64,000 nt of DNA from Flammula alnicola (GCA_015499995.1 JADNRV010000042.1:124001-188000), one strand, 5' to 3'. Positions 1-12,247 are shown, numbered from the stretch's first letter. Program-made: numbers and translations. The notes: generated from the letters alone by a model not told the origin.

Positions 1-150
1 CGGTACCAGAGGCGTATTGTACGAACACATAGCAAGCAATCATCGGCACATCGAAATATATTCAAGTTTTACGCCTATCTCCCGACCTCATGATGCATCA
101 CGAGGCGAAAATGCGATGGCGCAGGCGTACTTCGAAGATGGTACCTCCGA

Positions 151-411
151 ATGTTAGGTCCTCCCTTGAACGATCCACTTGCAACAATATCAGCATCACA
201 ATGGGCGAAATACCTTGCTGGATTATGCGACGCTTGCTCCGTGGAGTGTATACGACTTCACCAAAAAGCAAGAGAAGACGTGTGGGATGACCTCCCGAAA
301 ATATACGAAATGAAAAATGGCTGGGATGTCCTTCTCCCTCTGGAAAACGTAATAAATTCCTCGGATTTCAAGCTCGGACGGAAAAACAGAAATCAAGATG
401 GGCGAGACTAA
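151..411 (+). CDS. Possible C-terminal tail of a BTB-type protein (partial)
   Basis: An open frame of 86 codons. It contains a pattern I associate with the tail of basidiomycete BTB/POZ proteins: two spaced cysteines (LCDAC), then a Glu/Arg-rich helix, then WDDLPKIYEM and GWDVL. The frame ends at a TAA, so the C-terminus is here, but the BTB fold would lie off the left edge of the window or upstream in another exon. No function can be assigned from this fragment. It could also be an unrelated chance frame, because the first 150 bases show no convincing exon. Confidence 0.3.
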   Translation: MLGPPLNDPLATISASQWAKYLAGLCDACSVECIRLHQKAREDVWDDLPKIYEMKNGWDVLLPLENVINSSDFKLGRKNRNQDGRD

Positions 412-796
412 TTTGTGAGACCCTCTGGTGGAGACGGCGCCCTGCATAGCGGTGGGTTCCCTTGACTTTTATACCATGCGCCCTGAACTGAAAATTTCTT
501 AAGCATTAAATAACAACTATTTATGGAGTGGTATTTCCTTTGAATATATCTTTCATTACGCAGCTTCTCGTTTATTCTACTTGGTTTTTGCAAGAGCACT
601 ATCCATGAACAATGATGATGCTTCCGCCTAAGAAACCGATATTTTGGAGTCCAGTTCTTCAATAATATCTATTTTAGGCATCCTCTGCGGCTCTGCCTTG
701 GTTCAGCTGAGCCCGAAGGGGAAAGGGTCTGACATTTATTAGTAGTAGCCACTTCTCAGCAGTGCGTCATGTAACTTCGATCTTGCTGCACTCACC
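412..796. other. Intergenic, nothing recognised
   Basis: This is AT-rich sequence between the BTB-like tail and the tyrosinase-domain gene. It holds no catalytic tyrosinase exon, which matters because the next gene carries only the C-terminal tyrosinase domain. Confidence 0.5.
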
Positions 797-1393
797 ATGT
801 CAACTGCAGGACATGGACACGATCCTAATATCTCTCAGACTCAGTCCGGCCCTCCTAGTAAAGACATTTGGGAGTGGACCGCTCGCATTCACGCGAGTAA
901 ATCTGAGCTAGGATGCAGCTACAACGTTATCATTTTCCTTGGCCAAGTCCCCGACGATCCTGAGGAATGGCTGGTTAGCACTCACCTTGTTGGAAAGCAT
1001 GCTGTCTTGCTAGGCGGAAACAATCACCATCGTAGCGGAGGATATATCACTGAAGGATTCGTGCACCTCAATCCTGCAATAGTTAAACGATCAGGACTAG
1101 GCTCCTTGGAGCCCGAAGACGTTGTGCCTTACCTAACTAATGAGCTACAATGGAGGGTACAAAAGGTATGCGATCTACTGGATACATTGATAAGCACTCA
1201 GCGATATCATTATTCGAACATTTTCCAGGTGGATGGGTCAGTGGCCGAACTCGAATCGCTGGAGGTTGTCGTCTTCGCCACGCCCTTAACATATCAGCCT
1301 GGCGAGATGTTCCCAGTGCCAGGAGAGGCTCGTCGCTACAACAGCATCACACATGGGCGCCATGGTGGTAGCCGTGATGATATTAGTGAATAA
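797..1393 (+). CDS. Orphan tyrosinase C-terminal domain
   Basis: The translation follows the C-terminal domain of basidiomycete tyrosinases (the cap that shields the binuclear copper site until cleaved): IWEWTARIHASKSELG, then IFLGQVPDDPEEWL, then GFVHLNPAI, LEPEDVVPYL, WRVQKVDG and the closing HGRHGG. An intron at 1166-1228 (gtatg...ccag, 63 nt) joins WRVQK to VDGSV; it is a multiple of three and stop-free, so an unspliced message would stay open. The spliced protein is 177 aa, against roughly 550-600 aa for a full tyrosinase. The copper-binding histidine domain is absent here and upstream, so this is either a truncated remnant or a stand-alone C-domain protein. It cannot be a phenol oxidase by itself. 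The ATG at 797 was chosen because it opens the frame just before the domain. Confidence 0.75.
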   Translation: MSTAGHGHDPNISQTQSGPPSKDIWEWTARIHASKSELGCSYNVIIFLGQVPDDPEEWLVSTHLVGKHAVLLGGNNHHRSGGYITEGFVHLNPAIVKRSGLGSLEPEDVVPYLTNELQWRVQKVCDLLDTLISTQRYHYSNIFQVDGSVAELESLEVVVFATPLTYQPGEMFPVPGEARRYNSITHGRHGGSRDDISE

Positions 1394-1650
1394 ATGGCTG
1401 GGTTGTGCGATTTATGTGCGCACCTCTCGTTCTATCTTTTTGCAACCGTTAACTGCAATGTTCCAGTGTTGAGAGCGGCTCCACTGGACGCCACAGATAC
1501 TGTCATAATGCCGTCATATCAGCTTACATCTTACTCATCTTCGTTGTTCACCGTCGCCTATGTATTTTATTATGCAAAGAAACAGTGGGCTTTTAAGGAA
1601 AGATTTCTATCTATATCAATCATGCTAACGTCTGTGGTCACAAAAAGTAC

Positions 1651-3943
1651 TCATATAATATTCAAATGTGGCGTAGTCGACCTTCCATGAACGTTATTGT
1701 TTGCCTTACTGGCGGACTGAGCACTGGGAGTAATTGCCTGATGCCCGGATCCGCGACTCGTACGAGAAGTCAAGGGAGGAGATCTCGCATGTAGGTCGTT
1801 TGTGTGGCGAGGCATCCCAAAATGCAAGCTAGATGCCCCAGAAGACCTCTTGGGAATCCAGTCTGCGATGAGTTTATGCCATGCTCGGTCCATCATGTGG
1901 CCATAACGTCGCAGCGTGTTTATGATAAGCGCAAAATATATGATACCGAGGCATAGAACCACCGTGATCCCAATTCGAGGGAACTTAGCTTGGGATGCCG
2001 TCATAGACCTGGAATCCGGATCATTGGACGCACCGGTCCTCCAGACAAGAGACATAACGCACACAATGAACGTTATCATGGACCTAAAAAATATGGCGTC
2101 AATAAATTTAAATAACAGGATGGTATAATTAGGGTCTGTCGTACCATGCTAGCCATGTTGCCGGCATCGCAAGAAACACCCACACATTCCACAAAATACA
2201 CGTCGTCGACCTCTGGGCCTCCTAGGAAATTGTGGAGTAAGAAATACTAAGCTCAGCGAAACGAATAAGGCAGCGAAACTGTCACGTACCGCTGCCCACA
2301 TTGCGGCTTTAGAAACCTTTCGCATTGAACCAAAGCGAATGATATATACACAGCTGTAGGCAAGACTCATGAGAGCGCACATCATAGACAAAAGCGCTGT
2401 GTAGCGAGTAACCGGATCGTTGGTAGCTATTTCTATCTGTAAAATCGCAAGAATTGCTCTATATCATGGGATGAGACATCGCTTAATAGCACGGAGAAAA
2501 AGGGAATCCCTCACGAGAGTAATAATACGGAGATTATATTGAGGGTCTTCCATTCGCGCATAAGGGAGTCGATGAATAACTCCCATGTTTTCTGGAGGTT
2601 AAGATATGTAGTGCTCGGGACTGGAGGTCCGAACCTCCAGTTATGGGGTACATCGACCAGAGGGTCCTTTGCGTGTCTTGCCGCATCTATGACGCCCTGT
2701 TTGATCTTCGGCAGGCTCATTTCGGCCTCTTCGAATATATGGGCGACCCGCGAAAATACATATAGGGAAGGCAGAGAAGCAGATATAGATAGATTTGGCG
2801 TGGCAGCGTATCTGCAAGGAAGGCGAAGATATAGGTCTTAGTGGTGAAGGAGCGTGGTGGAATTTGTTGCGCGTCAGAGCTATCTGGATGTATGCGTACA
2901 CGGACGGGCGGCGCGGGAGAGTCCACGTGGGAAGTCGATGCGGTACTACGACGAGGCCGAGGTGGAGGCGGATTGGCGAGTTGAGGAGTGCGATTGAAGT
3001 ACTGAGAACTATATATCGCGATAGTGGTGCCCTCATGTTGACCTTCGCTGGAATGAGTCGTGGGGCTCCTGCACGCTCTAATCGATTGGCGCTTATCGTT
3101 CTCAACAATAATTGTTTGAGATTGCACTGCTGTTCCAGAGCGTGATACCCTTTCGGGCAGAGGTGAGTTATGCGGGAGCCGGAAGGTGGGCGTTAGAGCC
3201 GGAGACTGAGCTATTTCATAGGCGCTAATCAGGTCGTATAAAATCGATGAAGTTGGAGTTTTCTCTGCGCCAACGAAATGATGTTCCTTAGTCCTAGGCG
3301 AAGTTTCGTGGCGGCGTGGCTTTTCATTTCCGAGATCTTCCAAACTGAAGGTATCGCCTGATACTTTCCAGTTTTCCGGCCTAGACCGGCTTTGGGGCCG
3401 CGCTAAGGAATATAATCTAGGATTATGAGGCCTTCGTTCCTCCTGATGACGGTCGAAACTGTGTCCAGTGTGCCGTTCAGTAACGTCGCAACAACAAGAA
3501 AAGTTCTTGCGCACAATATTCAAGGGCTTTGTGGGGGAAATGTGAGGATCGTGGTGCGGGAATGGATATTTGGCCGGATCTAAAGAATTAGTTTCCTCTT
3601 GTGAATGTGCGGTTTGAAGCGAGTGCGAAGGCGAGAAAATACACGGAGGGAGGGAGGGAAGGGAGGCGTCTATGATGGGTCCATCGACGTGAGGGCTTTC
3701 CGCAAGCAAATGCTTGATGCTGTATGCAAGGGAAGGCTTGAATGGGTCAACGGGTGCATATGGTACGTCCATGTAAACCTGAGGTACTAGATGAAGCAGC
3801 CAACGATCTAGGGACGCTGTGCCAGACAGTCTCGCAGCGTCATTGACCCAGTTTCCTGATTTGAAATTTGGAGCTGATGTCCTGCGGATAGGAAAGGTCA
3901 TAAAGCAAGATGAAGGCGACGCTGAGGGTGCTTTCTCGTTCAT
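1651..3943 (-). pseudogene. Frameshifted, C-truncated paralogue of the 953-aa membrane protein
   Basis: This is a second copy of the gene at 12248-15349, in opposite orientation. Exons are 3943-2515, 2458-2290, 2221-2145 and 2083-1651; the two short internal exons have exactly the same lengths (169 and 77 nt) as in the intact copy. Shared landmarks are VPYAPVDPFKPSL near the N-terminus, DTLPRQIYL, SLMREWKTLNIISVLL, NDPVTRYTALLSM, MPATWLAW and FIVCVMSLVWRTG. Exon 1 loses frame at the A-run 2753-2756: one base short, it ends in PIYSKRPK, whereas the +1 frame resumes with FEEAEMSLPKIKQG. The C-terminus stops about 300 residues earlier than in the paralogue. The family is a basidiomycete protein of unknown function with several membrane segments. 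A sequencing error could explain the frameshift but not the short C-terminus. Confidence 0.75.
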
Positions 3944-5235
3944 CAGGAAGATGACCTCAAATGCGCACTGCGGAAATATAAGAGAATAAGGGTATATTGG
4001 GCTGGCGCATCAAGCCATGATTGGCGTGGTATACATACCATAGGAGGCGATGACATGGAGTCTGCCCCTTAGAAGTATCCCTCGGTTTCCATTGGTAGAC
4101 TCGAATCTTTCGACGTTATGGTAACGTGAACCAGCAGTACTAGCTAGTATTGGTTACTTGTTAGAACCTCTCGACGGGATCTCCAATGGGCATTAGTAGT
4201 CGCCTTTCTTGGAAACGGCTGCCAAATACACTTGTCAACGTCAAGCGCAGGCGTGAAAAAGCCGTTAAATGGAGAAGTATGTGGATTATTAGGAGACGAG
4301 ATCACATTTAAAGGAAATGTCGGATGCGTAGAGCGCACATATCAAAGTATCTGGGTCCTTCGAAACAGAGCATGGTTACAGCTATGCCAATGTCATATTT
4401 AGCTGATTTGACTTGATCACCTAGATTCCAGAGACGCTTGGGCTCTATCCGTCATTGGTTGACTGGGCATCGAATCAGTCGTCGAGGAGAACAGCAGGAT
4501 AAAAAAAACACTCTACCTGCATTCCATCAGAATAGAGTAGCCAATTGCAGCAACGATAGCTATAGCCTCTAGCCCAGTCCTCATTCGCTCCCAGATAGGA
4601 CAAATGTTGGGTTTATCGAATTGCCACGTCCGAGTCGCTGCTCTAAAACGGTGTCGCCAGAGACCTTGAAATAGATATCATTACGAGACATATAATCGCC
4701 GCTGGGCCAGGAAAATTTGATGGTAGTTTTCGAACAAGATGGTCAAAATATCTCGCGGAGTTCGACGTCTGCCAGAGTCCATTGCTAGCCATGTGGGTCT
4801 TTAGTTACAGTACGTCATTCGCAGTGGGCTGCTAACTTGGCTTTGGGTCAGTGGTTCAGGTTATGGTTGAAATCGTGGTACCACTGGCAGTGGTAGGTAC
4901 TAGCACGGTAGCTGTGCGTCACATGACAAATCGTCGCGACGGTTCCGGGTTCGGGATTCGGGAACGAAAGAGTCTGACTCCTGAGGCCTGAGAGCGCGAG
5001 CCCGGTGCTTCAGACTCCTATGGTTCAGGTACACTTTGGTTTGAGGGTTGGTTGAGGGAAGGTTTTCAGAAGGCACAACGATTCTGACACATATATCCGC
5101 TGAATTGAGAGGTTGTAGAGGCATATAGGTGCAGTGAGATTCAACGATTTGGACTCTTCGAGGTCAGAAAATCAACAAACAACAAACTTTGCGGAGTTTC
5201 AAATCCTTACCACGTGGCACCACTGAATATATTTC
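3944..5235. other. Intergenic, no supported gene
   Basis: Only short frames occur (the longest are 64 and 74 codons, at 4144-4338 and 4900-5124), without splice logic or recognisable motifs. The stretch presumably contains the promoter of the minus-strand paralogue that starts at 3943. Confidence 0.5.
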
Positions 5236-5714
5236 TTGCTCGACGGTTCTTCTCCCCTCTTCACATTCTTCATTATGCTGACTTTCGACTGCGGGTATTT
5301 CATGCAACAAGACTACATAAAGCTATTCGTTATGAAGAAAATGATTGAAGGGGAGGAAGAGGAGCAGGAAGAATATAACACACACAGCTTGCTGGCCGAC
5401 ATCCGCGATTGGTGGTTCGAGCTACCCCGCGACATACGAAAAAGAACGCCTTTGCCAGACAGTTCGGGGTTCCTGTGCTATTATCGCTATTATAACTAAC
5501 ATGTGTTTCAGTATACGTCCCTGCTGGAAAGCAAAGTTTTGAGGAGGGCTTCATCTGGGTGCGCTCGCGACGAAGCGTTAAAGCTGGAAGTGCTGAAGAG
5601 TTGAGCGAGATTGAGGCTGACAAGATAGTCAAGAGGCGGTTTTTGGACGCGATGGGCGAAGGCTTCAATGAGAATGAGTTGGTTTTCTTCGCGAAACCGA
5701 TCCCTAGGTCATAG
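5236..5714 (+). CDS. Hypothetical protein, probably two exons
   Basis: A first open stretch (from ATG 5236, or the in-frame ATG 5275) contains YFMQQDYIKLFVMKKMI and DIRDWWFELPRDIRKR. A second stretch after a canonical-looking branch site and acceptor (ctaac...tttcag, ending 5511) reads YVPAGKQSFEEGFIWVRSRR and ends in ELVFFAKPIPRS at a TAG (5712-5714). The amino-acid composition of both looks coding. No donor joins the two frames cleanly, so the exact structure is unresolved. I do not recognise the family, and a helical redox or heme-oxygenase-like fold would be a guess. Confidence 0.35.
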
Positions 5715-6808
5715 CCGCACGACTGCCGGCTACTAAATGACTTTGGGCTTGCAACTGTACCCACTTCATGGGAATGGGCTGATTCCGAAGATTCGCATAT
5801 GGACTTTCAATGTTTGTTCAATGTTCAGCCTGTGAGCCCAGCTTAAGCAGCGGAGCAAGTGCCCGAATCTGTGTTCAAGGTGTGAAGCTGGCCGCATATC
5901 CTGTTCGAATTGGATTTGTTCAGGCTTCCAGACTCCAGTGAGGGTATGAAAAGATAGTAACGGCTAGCCTACTAATGATCTGCACTTCAAAGTTGGCGTT
6001 CGAAATTTGAATCGTCCATGGAGATGATGAAATTTGACATCGATATACTTCATCTTCTTTTGTGCAATACCGAAGGCGTAGGCAGTTCTAGACATGAGAT
6101 CCAGGTGAGCAGTGAGTATAATTTTCCGGGAGACCACATTAGCCGTCGCCTAACATTGTACATATCTCGAAGCAAAAGTGAAAACAAAAACAAAAAAAGA
6201 ACCTACAGACTACAGTACATACATACATACACACGTATTCTACAACAAATTTTAATAGTTAGGAAATACACACATACCGGAACACACCAGGTATCACAGA
6301 AACGATTGGATGGACCACCCATCACCTTCTGCCTGTGCGCCGGCATGCTATCGTCGTCAGTCGTTAATGGTCGTCAATAAAGGAGAAGTGAAGAAAAGGG
6401 TAAATAAAAGAAGAACGGAAAAGGAAAGGAGTGGGCGTGGAATGACAGAGAGGAAAGAAAAAATTAAATGCAATGTCGATGCATGTTCCAAGGAAAATAA
6501 CGAAAAGGAAGAAGGCTGAAAAGGAAGAAGAGAATGAAAAGGAGCGTAAAGGCGGAAATAGGCCACGGAGTTGTGGTCTAAGAAAGTGGCCCTGAAGCGT
6601 AGCGCGAGTGCAGGAGGCAGATCATACACCCGAAATATCGTGCACGGCGGTGTAATGTTGTAGAAGATGACAGAGAGGAGTACCATCCATTGACCTATGG
6701 GGCATACGAACACCAGGGACAACGTTAGCCCTAGCGTCTGACAGGGAAGGACAAAGTCGTACCGGGAAAGAATCACAAGTCTAAAACTCAGCCCTCTCCC
6801 GCATCCTC
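5715..6808. other. Intergenic with TACA microsatellite and purine-rich tract
   Basis: No gene is supported. A short (TACA)n run lies near 6215-6235. A strongly purine-biased G/A tract covers about 6365-6545 on the plus strand, downstream of the F-box gene's 3' end. Confidence 0.5.
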
Positions 6809-8704
6809 TCACAACCCAACACGCAAGGTCTTCGCAACCTTCGGGCCCCCACCCCCCTTGTCAATCTTATACCGGTATCGCCTCAAGAACGGCACCCCAA
6901 TCAACGGTATCCCCCTCTCCACCACCATCAGCGCCTCTGGGCGGCCATCGGGGTCCGTGAGAACATCATAGGTGCCCTCCTGCTTTAGATGGTTGGGACA
7001 TCGTTCACGCGCCCAGCGAATATTGATCTGCTTCAGGCCGGGGTTATATTTGAGGATCCGCAGAGCGGTGGAGATCATGTTCTCGTCGATATAGTTGTGG
7101 CCTTTCGTTAGCGAGAAGTGTTTGAGATCGGGGAGGAGTTTGAGTTGGGTTATTAGTTGTTTCAGGGGTTTCTGGGTCGTCGAAGTAAAATGTCAGCTCA
7201 TCGGATGAAGGGAAGGGAAAAGGGAAAAGAAAAGAGAGTCGAAATACTTACAACCGTAAAGGAAGTAGTACACATGAAATGAAAATCCGTAAGTTTTGGA
7301 CAAGCGACCAAAATCGAGTAGAAGAAATGGGAATGATCCCTGCTCGGATAGAAGACGTGCGTCCAGATATCCAGACTCGTGAGGTTGGTGAGGCTCCTCA
7401 GAATTGGACACACCGTCCCGAGTCTGCTCTCGTAGACGGGCTCACACGTCAGATCCAGCGTCTCGACCGCCTCCGGGTGTGGGAGTTCTGCCAGCTGTTG
7501 ATATACACCGATGAAAGTGTCGAGCACGGGTAGCGCCGAGGGAGAGAGACGCATCGGGATCGCATCGGGTGACATCCAGCGCTTGAAATTCCATAGGAAT
7601 CGAACGTACTTGAGCTCCGTGTGCTTATCGAGAAAGCGCCCAAGGGAGTAGTCGGTAGAGAGTGAAGGCGGGCCGAGGGAGAAGTCGGCTTGGTAGCCGA
7701 AGGAGCCGAGGGTGAGCGTGTGGAGGCGCGGCCAGTAGCCCTCCGTTATCCGCTCAAAGTCGAACACCCGTGCCGAGGACGAGAAGCTGCATATGGCGAG
7801 CTCCTGCAGGTCCGGACACCGGTTTATGAGCATATCCCAGAAGCGTAATGGGATGTGTTCGAGGGATGGGAAGAGTTCTGAGGGGGAGAGGTATCGATTA
7901 GGTGCACGTCAGATAGTGACGGTGGTGACGACGACGCACCTGATCCGCCGAGGCCGTGTCGAACGATGAGCGAGAAGCTCGTGAGATTCGAAAAGTTAAA
8001 TAGGGTGCTCTCGGGATCGAGAGGTCGCGTGCCGACGTTGGAGAAGACGCTCTTGAGGTCGGGGCAACTAACATAGGGGGGGGCATTGAGTGTTCACGTA
8101 GTGGAGCTAGCATGGATGTAAACGCACTTTGATCGCAAGGTCTCCCACAGCGAGTCCTTGGGCAGCTCTAGCCCATCCCAGTCGAACGTGTGCATCACCG
8201 TTAGATCCTTGGAAATTTTCTCAATCATCTCTACGACCCATGCCTCGCTGAGGTGCTCGTCGGGCCTAGGCCATGCAAGATAGTAGTTGGGTCGCACGGC
8301 GAGTTTCCTGATGTACCCGCAGATATCCCTCCGCTGGAGCAGCATAGTTAAGGTGACCCTACAGTTCTTGCTAGACTTGAGAGTGACTGTCTCGTACAAC
8401 GCCGGCATCAACAGAGCTCTGAGGTGGGTTGACTAACGCCAAATTATGAATGAAGCGTATGAACGATGGAGAACAACACACGTACGGTTAGACTGAAATT
8501 GAGTATATCGGAAGGCGAAAGAAAATCCACAATCTCGCGAACGATGTCTGCTGGTATCGACCCCACAGGTGCCGTTGTCGATATTGAGCCATAGGTGGAT
8601 GTCCGAGTTGAAAGGGGAAGCTGAAAGAGCGTTCTGAGGCTTCGCCGGCGGTTACTCTTCGTCAGAGACTCGCGAATAGCCTCGTAGTTCGGACCACGCT
8701 CCAT
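6809..8704 (-). CDS. F-box protein with leucine-rich-repeat-like C-terminus
   Basis: Five exons (8704-8486, 8432-8128, 8067-7940, 7877-7252, 7171-6809) sum to 547 codons with all GT..AG junctions in phase, giving 546 aa. Residues about 50-73 (IPADIVREIVDFLSPSDILN) are an F-box, which in SCF ubiquitin ligases binds Skp1. The remainder has the spacing of an agaric F-box family I know by pattern: ALYETVTLKSSKNC, RKLAVRPNYYL, FDWDGLELPKDSLW, FDFERITEGYWPRLHTL, FLWNFKRWMSP, TLDLTCEPVYE and INIRWARERCPNHLKQEG, an irregular leucine-rich substrate-binding region. An in-frame ATG at 8794 would add 30 residues; 8704 is preferred because it starts close to the conserved part. The substrate is unknown. 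The gene looks intact. Confidence 0.88.
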
Positions 8705-9109
8705 CTGAGAAGTTTTCAGGGACAAGGAGGGAGAGACAGTGCCCCGTGGGGCAGCGGAAATGCAGGGCGATGGACGCTGCTGTCTAAGGCTCAAGGCTGC
8801 AGCGACGCACTATACCAAACGTGGACCGTGCGACATTTCGAAATCTTATCTTATCGTCATAATTTCAGTAGCCAAGGTGTGTCATGGGCGCTACGCGACT
8901 TTAGATGTTTTAGAGATAATATTTGACTCGGAGCTCTCGCCAAGTTCGGGGTCTCGGGATGAAATTTACTTGCGCTTGGAGTTAGGATTTGGAACATGCA
9001 GTTCCGAGTCGCGTTGAGTATTAATATTATGAATGATTTATTCCATGCACTGTTTTGCTGTACCTGCCGAACTGAATATATATAACGATCTCATTCTCGC
9101 ATGATACGC
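8705..9109. other. Intergenic, nothing recognised
   Basis: This stretch lies upstream of the F-box gene and downstream of the next minus-strand gene. No coding exon or repeat is seen. Confidence 0.45.
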
Positions 9110-9971
9110 TCAGCAGCTCGAAGGGAATAAGATATCCCATGCATCTTTTTCCGAGATATCCTTTGTGAAACCAGTTTCCGCATTTTCGATTGTGCGCTGG
9201 AAATCAGGGGACGAATTTCAGCACTACTGGAAGCCCCTGAATTAAAACTTATACGCTTACCTCCAAAAGAGCAACTGCAGAAGGAAGCTGGAAGAGTTGG
9301 ATGTCTTTCATTAACTTCAACGCATGTGTAACCCCGCCTTCGATTTTCTCGAAATTGGCCCGTGATGTGCGCATGATCTGTGCACCAGCAACGGCGAGAA
9401 GGAGACAAGCCACGACGCCGAATATCTCTCGTTGCTCGGGTTCTGGAGGGGAGCCAGGATCGACTTCGCCCAGACCGATCCTCATAATTGCAATCGGGGT
9501 ATTAGTTAAAGAGTGAAGTCCGTAGTTAATAGCCGAGGCGGATAGCAGTGCTGTCGTGAGTCGTATATTCGACGGTTCGACCGCCAAGTTGCCCAACCGA
9601 TTATCGTTAAAGCTATCCTCGAGACCTTGGTCAATTTCATCATACAAGCAGTATGAGAAAACGTCGTCGAAGGGTGTGGGCTCCGAATCCCATGGTACCT
9701 GTAATGTCGATATCTCGGGAGTACTCATGATGGAGGTGAGGATCTGGCAATAAGAGGGGACGCCCTTGGGGTGATCATAGGTCATCTTCGCGACATATGC
9801 GGCCAGCGCGCAGGCGCAGTTCCTATGTTTCTGGATAATGGATACGAGCTGCCCGGCAATATTGGCAGGGACAGTGTCTGAGGGTATTGGAGAAGGAAAG
9901 ACCACGCAGAATTCGTTCCAGTATTTGTCGAGTGCATCTGTATTTGTCCAGGAGAACGATAACTGGGACAT
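9110..9971 (-). CDS. Hypothetical protein, 265 aa, two exons
   Basis: Exon 1 is 9971-9261 (237 codons) and exon 2 is 9196-9110, joined by an intron gtaagcg...tttccag in phase 0; the spliced frame ends ERTIENAETGFT...DILFPSSC. The protein is soluble-looking and largely helical, with an acidic middle (FSYCLYDEIDQGLEDSFND) and one hydrophobic stretch (FGVVACLLLAVAGAQIM, residues about 185-201) that could be a buried helix or a single membrane segment. I do not recognise a family. Coherent splicing and lack of internal stops support a real gene. Confidence 0.6.
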
Positions 9972-10418
9972 TGTTGGTCTATCTTCAAATGTAATCGTTT
10001 ATCTGGAATGAAGAAACATAAATGCTGGAGGAAAAGAATGGGCTCTGAAGGGACGCACAGCTGGCAACGACATCAAGGACGTGTTGAATTGAGAAACGCT
10101 CGTGGAATTAAATGATCAAAAGTAAAACGGTGCAAGCGGTCTCAGTCACGTGAAATATTAAGCTTTGCTTACTAATACATGTTAGCCCATATTTTTTTAG
10201 TTCTCTTCTGTCGCGACCAAGTTTGCAGCTGCCGCTCGGGGCACGAGAGATCCCTCAGCTAATTTTCCGGGCCTCTCTCTCGCACTCCCATAAGCTGATG
10301 CATCCTTCTCTCAGCAAAATGGACGTTCGGCTTTGTAAGACAAGAGAGGTGCTGACTAAGGTTTAGGTTTGTCTTAGATTTCTCAGCGTCCGGACTGTAT
10401 CAATGTTCTAACTTTGCG
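9972..10418. other. Divergent intergenic region
   Basis: This region separates the minus-strand hypothetical gene from the plus-strand hydrolase and should contain both promoters. No individual regulatory site can be named with confidence. Confidence 0.4.
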
Positions 10419-10490
10419 ATGTGTATAACCAGGTCCAAATCCACCCTCAGGTCAAACCAGACGAGTGACGTTCAAACGCAAACTATACCA

Positions 10491-11713
10491 ATGGAAACGT
10501 TTGCTACCTCAATGCCAATGACCACAGTCAAGACGCAGTACCTCGATGGAATTGAAGTGTTCTACCGTGAAGCGGGACCTCTTGCTCCAAATGCTCCTGT
10601 TCTTCTCTTATTGCACGGCTTTCCATCGTCGTCTTTCCAATATCGCAATCTCATACCCATGTTGGCAACGAAGTATCGTGTAATTGTGCGTGTTCTATAT
10701 TTCATAGCTTAGTTGGACGTCGTTTCGAATACTCATTGTTAATGTACAGGCTCCAGACCTCCCGGGATTTGGCTTCACCAGTGTGTCTCCATTTCTTGTT
10801 TTCGTTCTCGAGGCCGATGCTTCTAACTGCCCTCTTCGACAGAAGTACCCACAGTCGCCGCCGATAGCGATGCTCAAGAGCCTCATGGCTTTAAATACAC
10901 CTTTGACTCTCTGGCTAAGGCAATCATCGACTTCACATACGCCTTGAACCTCACCAAGTTCGGTATATATATCTTCGACTATGGCGCTCCTGTTGGCTTT
11001 CGGTGAGTTCGACTTTCAGTTTCTTTCAAACTCAAGAAACATGTATTCATTATCTTAAAAAACAGACTCGCCATTGAACGTCCAGACGCTATAACGGTCA
11101 TCATTTCGCAAAATGGCAACGCCTTCGAGCAGGGCATGGGTGATTTTTGGGGAGTCATTCGTGCTTATTGGGACGATCCTATCCCTGCGAACCGAGATGC
11201 TTTGCGGTTTCTCACCACGTTTGACATTACACGTTCTCAGGTATGTCCTTTTATGTCTTCTTGCAATTGAAATTTGACTGAACCCGTTACCTATGTCTGC
11301 AGTATACGACAGGAGAGGCCCATCCAGGTTCCATTCCGCCTGAGACATACTACCTTGACCAAATATTACTTGATCGACCAGGGAATACGGAGGTACAGCT
11401 GGACCTCTTCTACGATTGTAACTCTTCAGCTCTCCTTTTTTATCTCAGCTATTGACAGTTATTATTAACAGACAGGAAAAACGTCGCCATGTATCCTCTC
11501 TTCCACGAATATTTGCAGAACTACCGCCCACCTGTCCTCGCAATATGGGGAAAGAACGACATAATATTTGTTCGTCAAGGCGCCGAGGCATATCGAACCC
11601 TACTTCCAGACGCAGAGGTACATCTCGTCGACGGGGGCCATTTCGTGCTTGAGAATCATTTGGAGGAGGTTGTACACCATATCAGGGACTTTCTGCAGAG
11701 ACGGTGGATTTGA
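10491..11713 (+). CDS. Alpha/beta hydrolase, haloalkane dehalogenase / epoxide hydrolase type
   Basis: Six exons (to 10685, 10750-10780, 10843-11002, 11066-11240, 11303-11417, 11472-11713) splice to 305 aa from the ATG at 10491; an upstream in-frame ATG at 10419 would give 329 aa. The oxyanion motif HGFPSSSF (residue 42 on) and the nucleophile elbow IFDYGAPVG (Asp about 121) mark the subclass that uses an aspartate nucleophile, as in haloalkane dehalogenases and epoxide hydrolases. WGKND and DGGHFVLE near the C-terminus supply the likely catalytic acid and histidine. The gene looks intact. The substrate cannot be read from sequence; a cytosolic detoxification role is inference from the family. 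Confidence 0.87.
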
Positions 11714-12247
11714 TGGGTTGACTCACGAGGGTGTGCACATTTCAGCCCTTATAACTTCATCTACGATGCATGAAGCCTCGTTCCCGTCCTTTCAAACCTT
11801 TATATCGGTCAGCAGCCAACTAGTCACGGCATTCGATTACCAGTCCGCTATCTAAACTTTCGACAGAAGATATGTTACGTAATGTCACTCCATCAGCAAG
11901 AAAATCTGCGCGCTTATCGGGAAAATATTCATAGCAGGTCTCTAGCGGACAGAAGTGCACAGTGTCTCTCGCCATACTGCGACATACGTGGGCATCGGTT
12001 CGGCAGTATATCTTAGATCGACTCATCAGAAAGACTTCCGTTTGGACCTTGTGGACACTAAGAACACTTGACGTTCTTAATTGGACAGAGCCTCATGGGC
12101 GGCTATAATTGTTCACACAATTATAAGTCAGTCACACGGTATGAAGTTAACACCGTATCAGAATTAGCGAGAAGATCAGGGTTCGTGGCGTCGTTATTCA
12201 TCTTTCTCCCATCTTCCACCATCGCCGATACTGACCATTACCTCGTC
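11714..12247. other. Intergenic, contains 5' leader of next gene
   Basis: No gene is seen. The last ~60 bases before 12248 are pyrimidine-rich (runs of tctttctccc type), as expected of a fungal 5' leader. That is why the ATG at 12248 is preferred to an upstream in-frame ATG at 12068. Confidence 0.5.
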
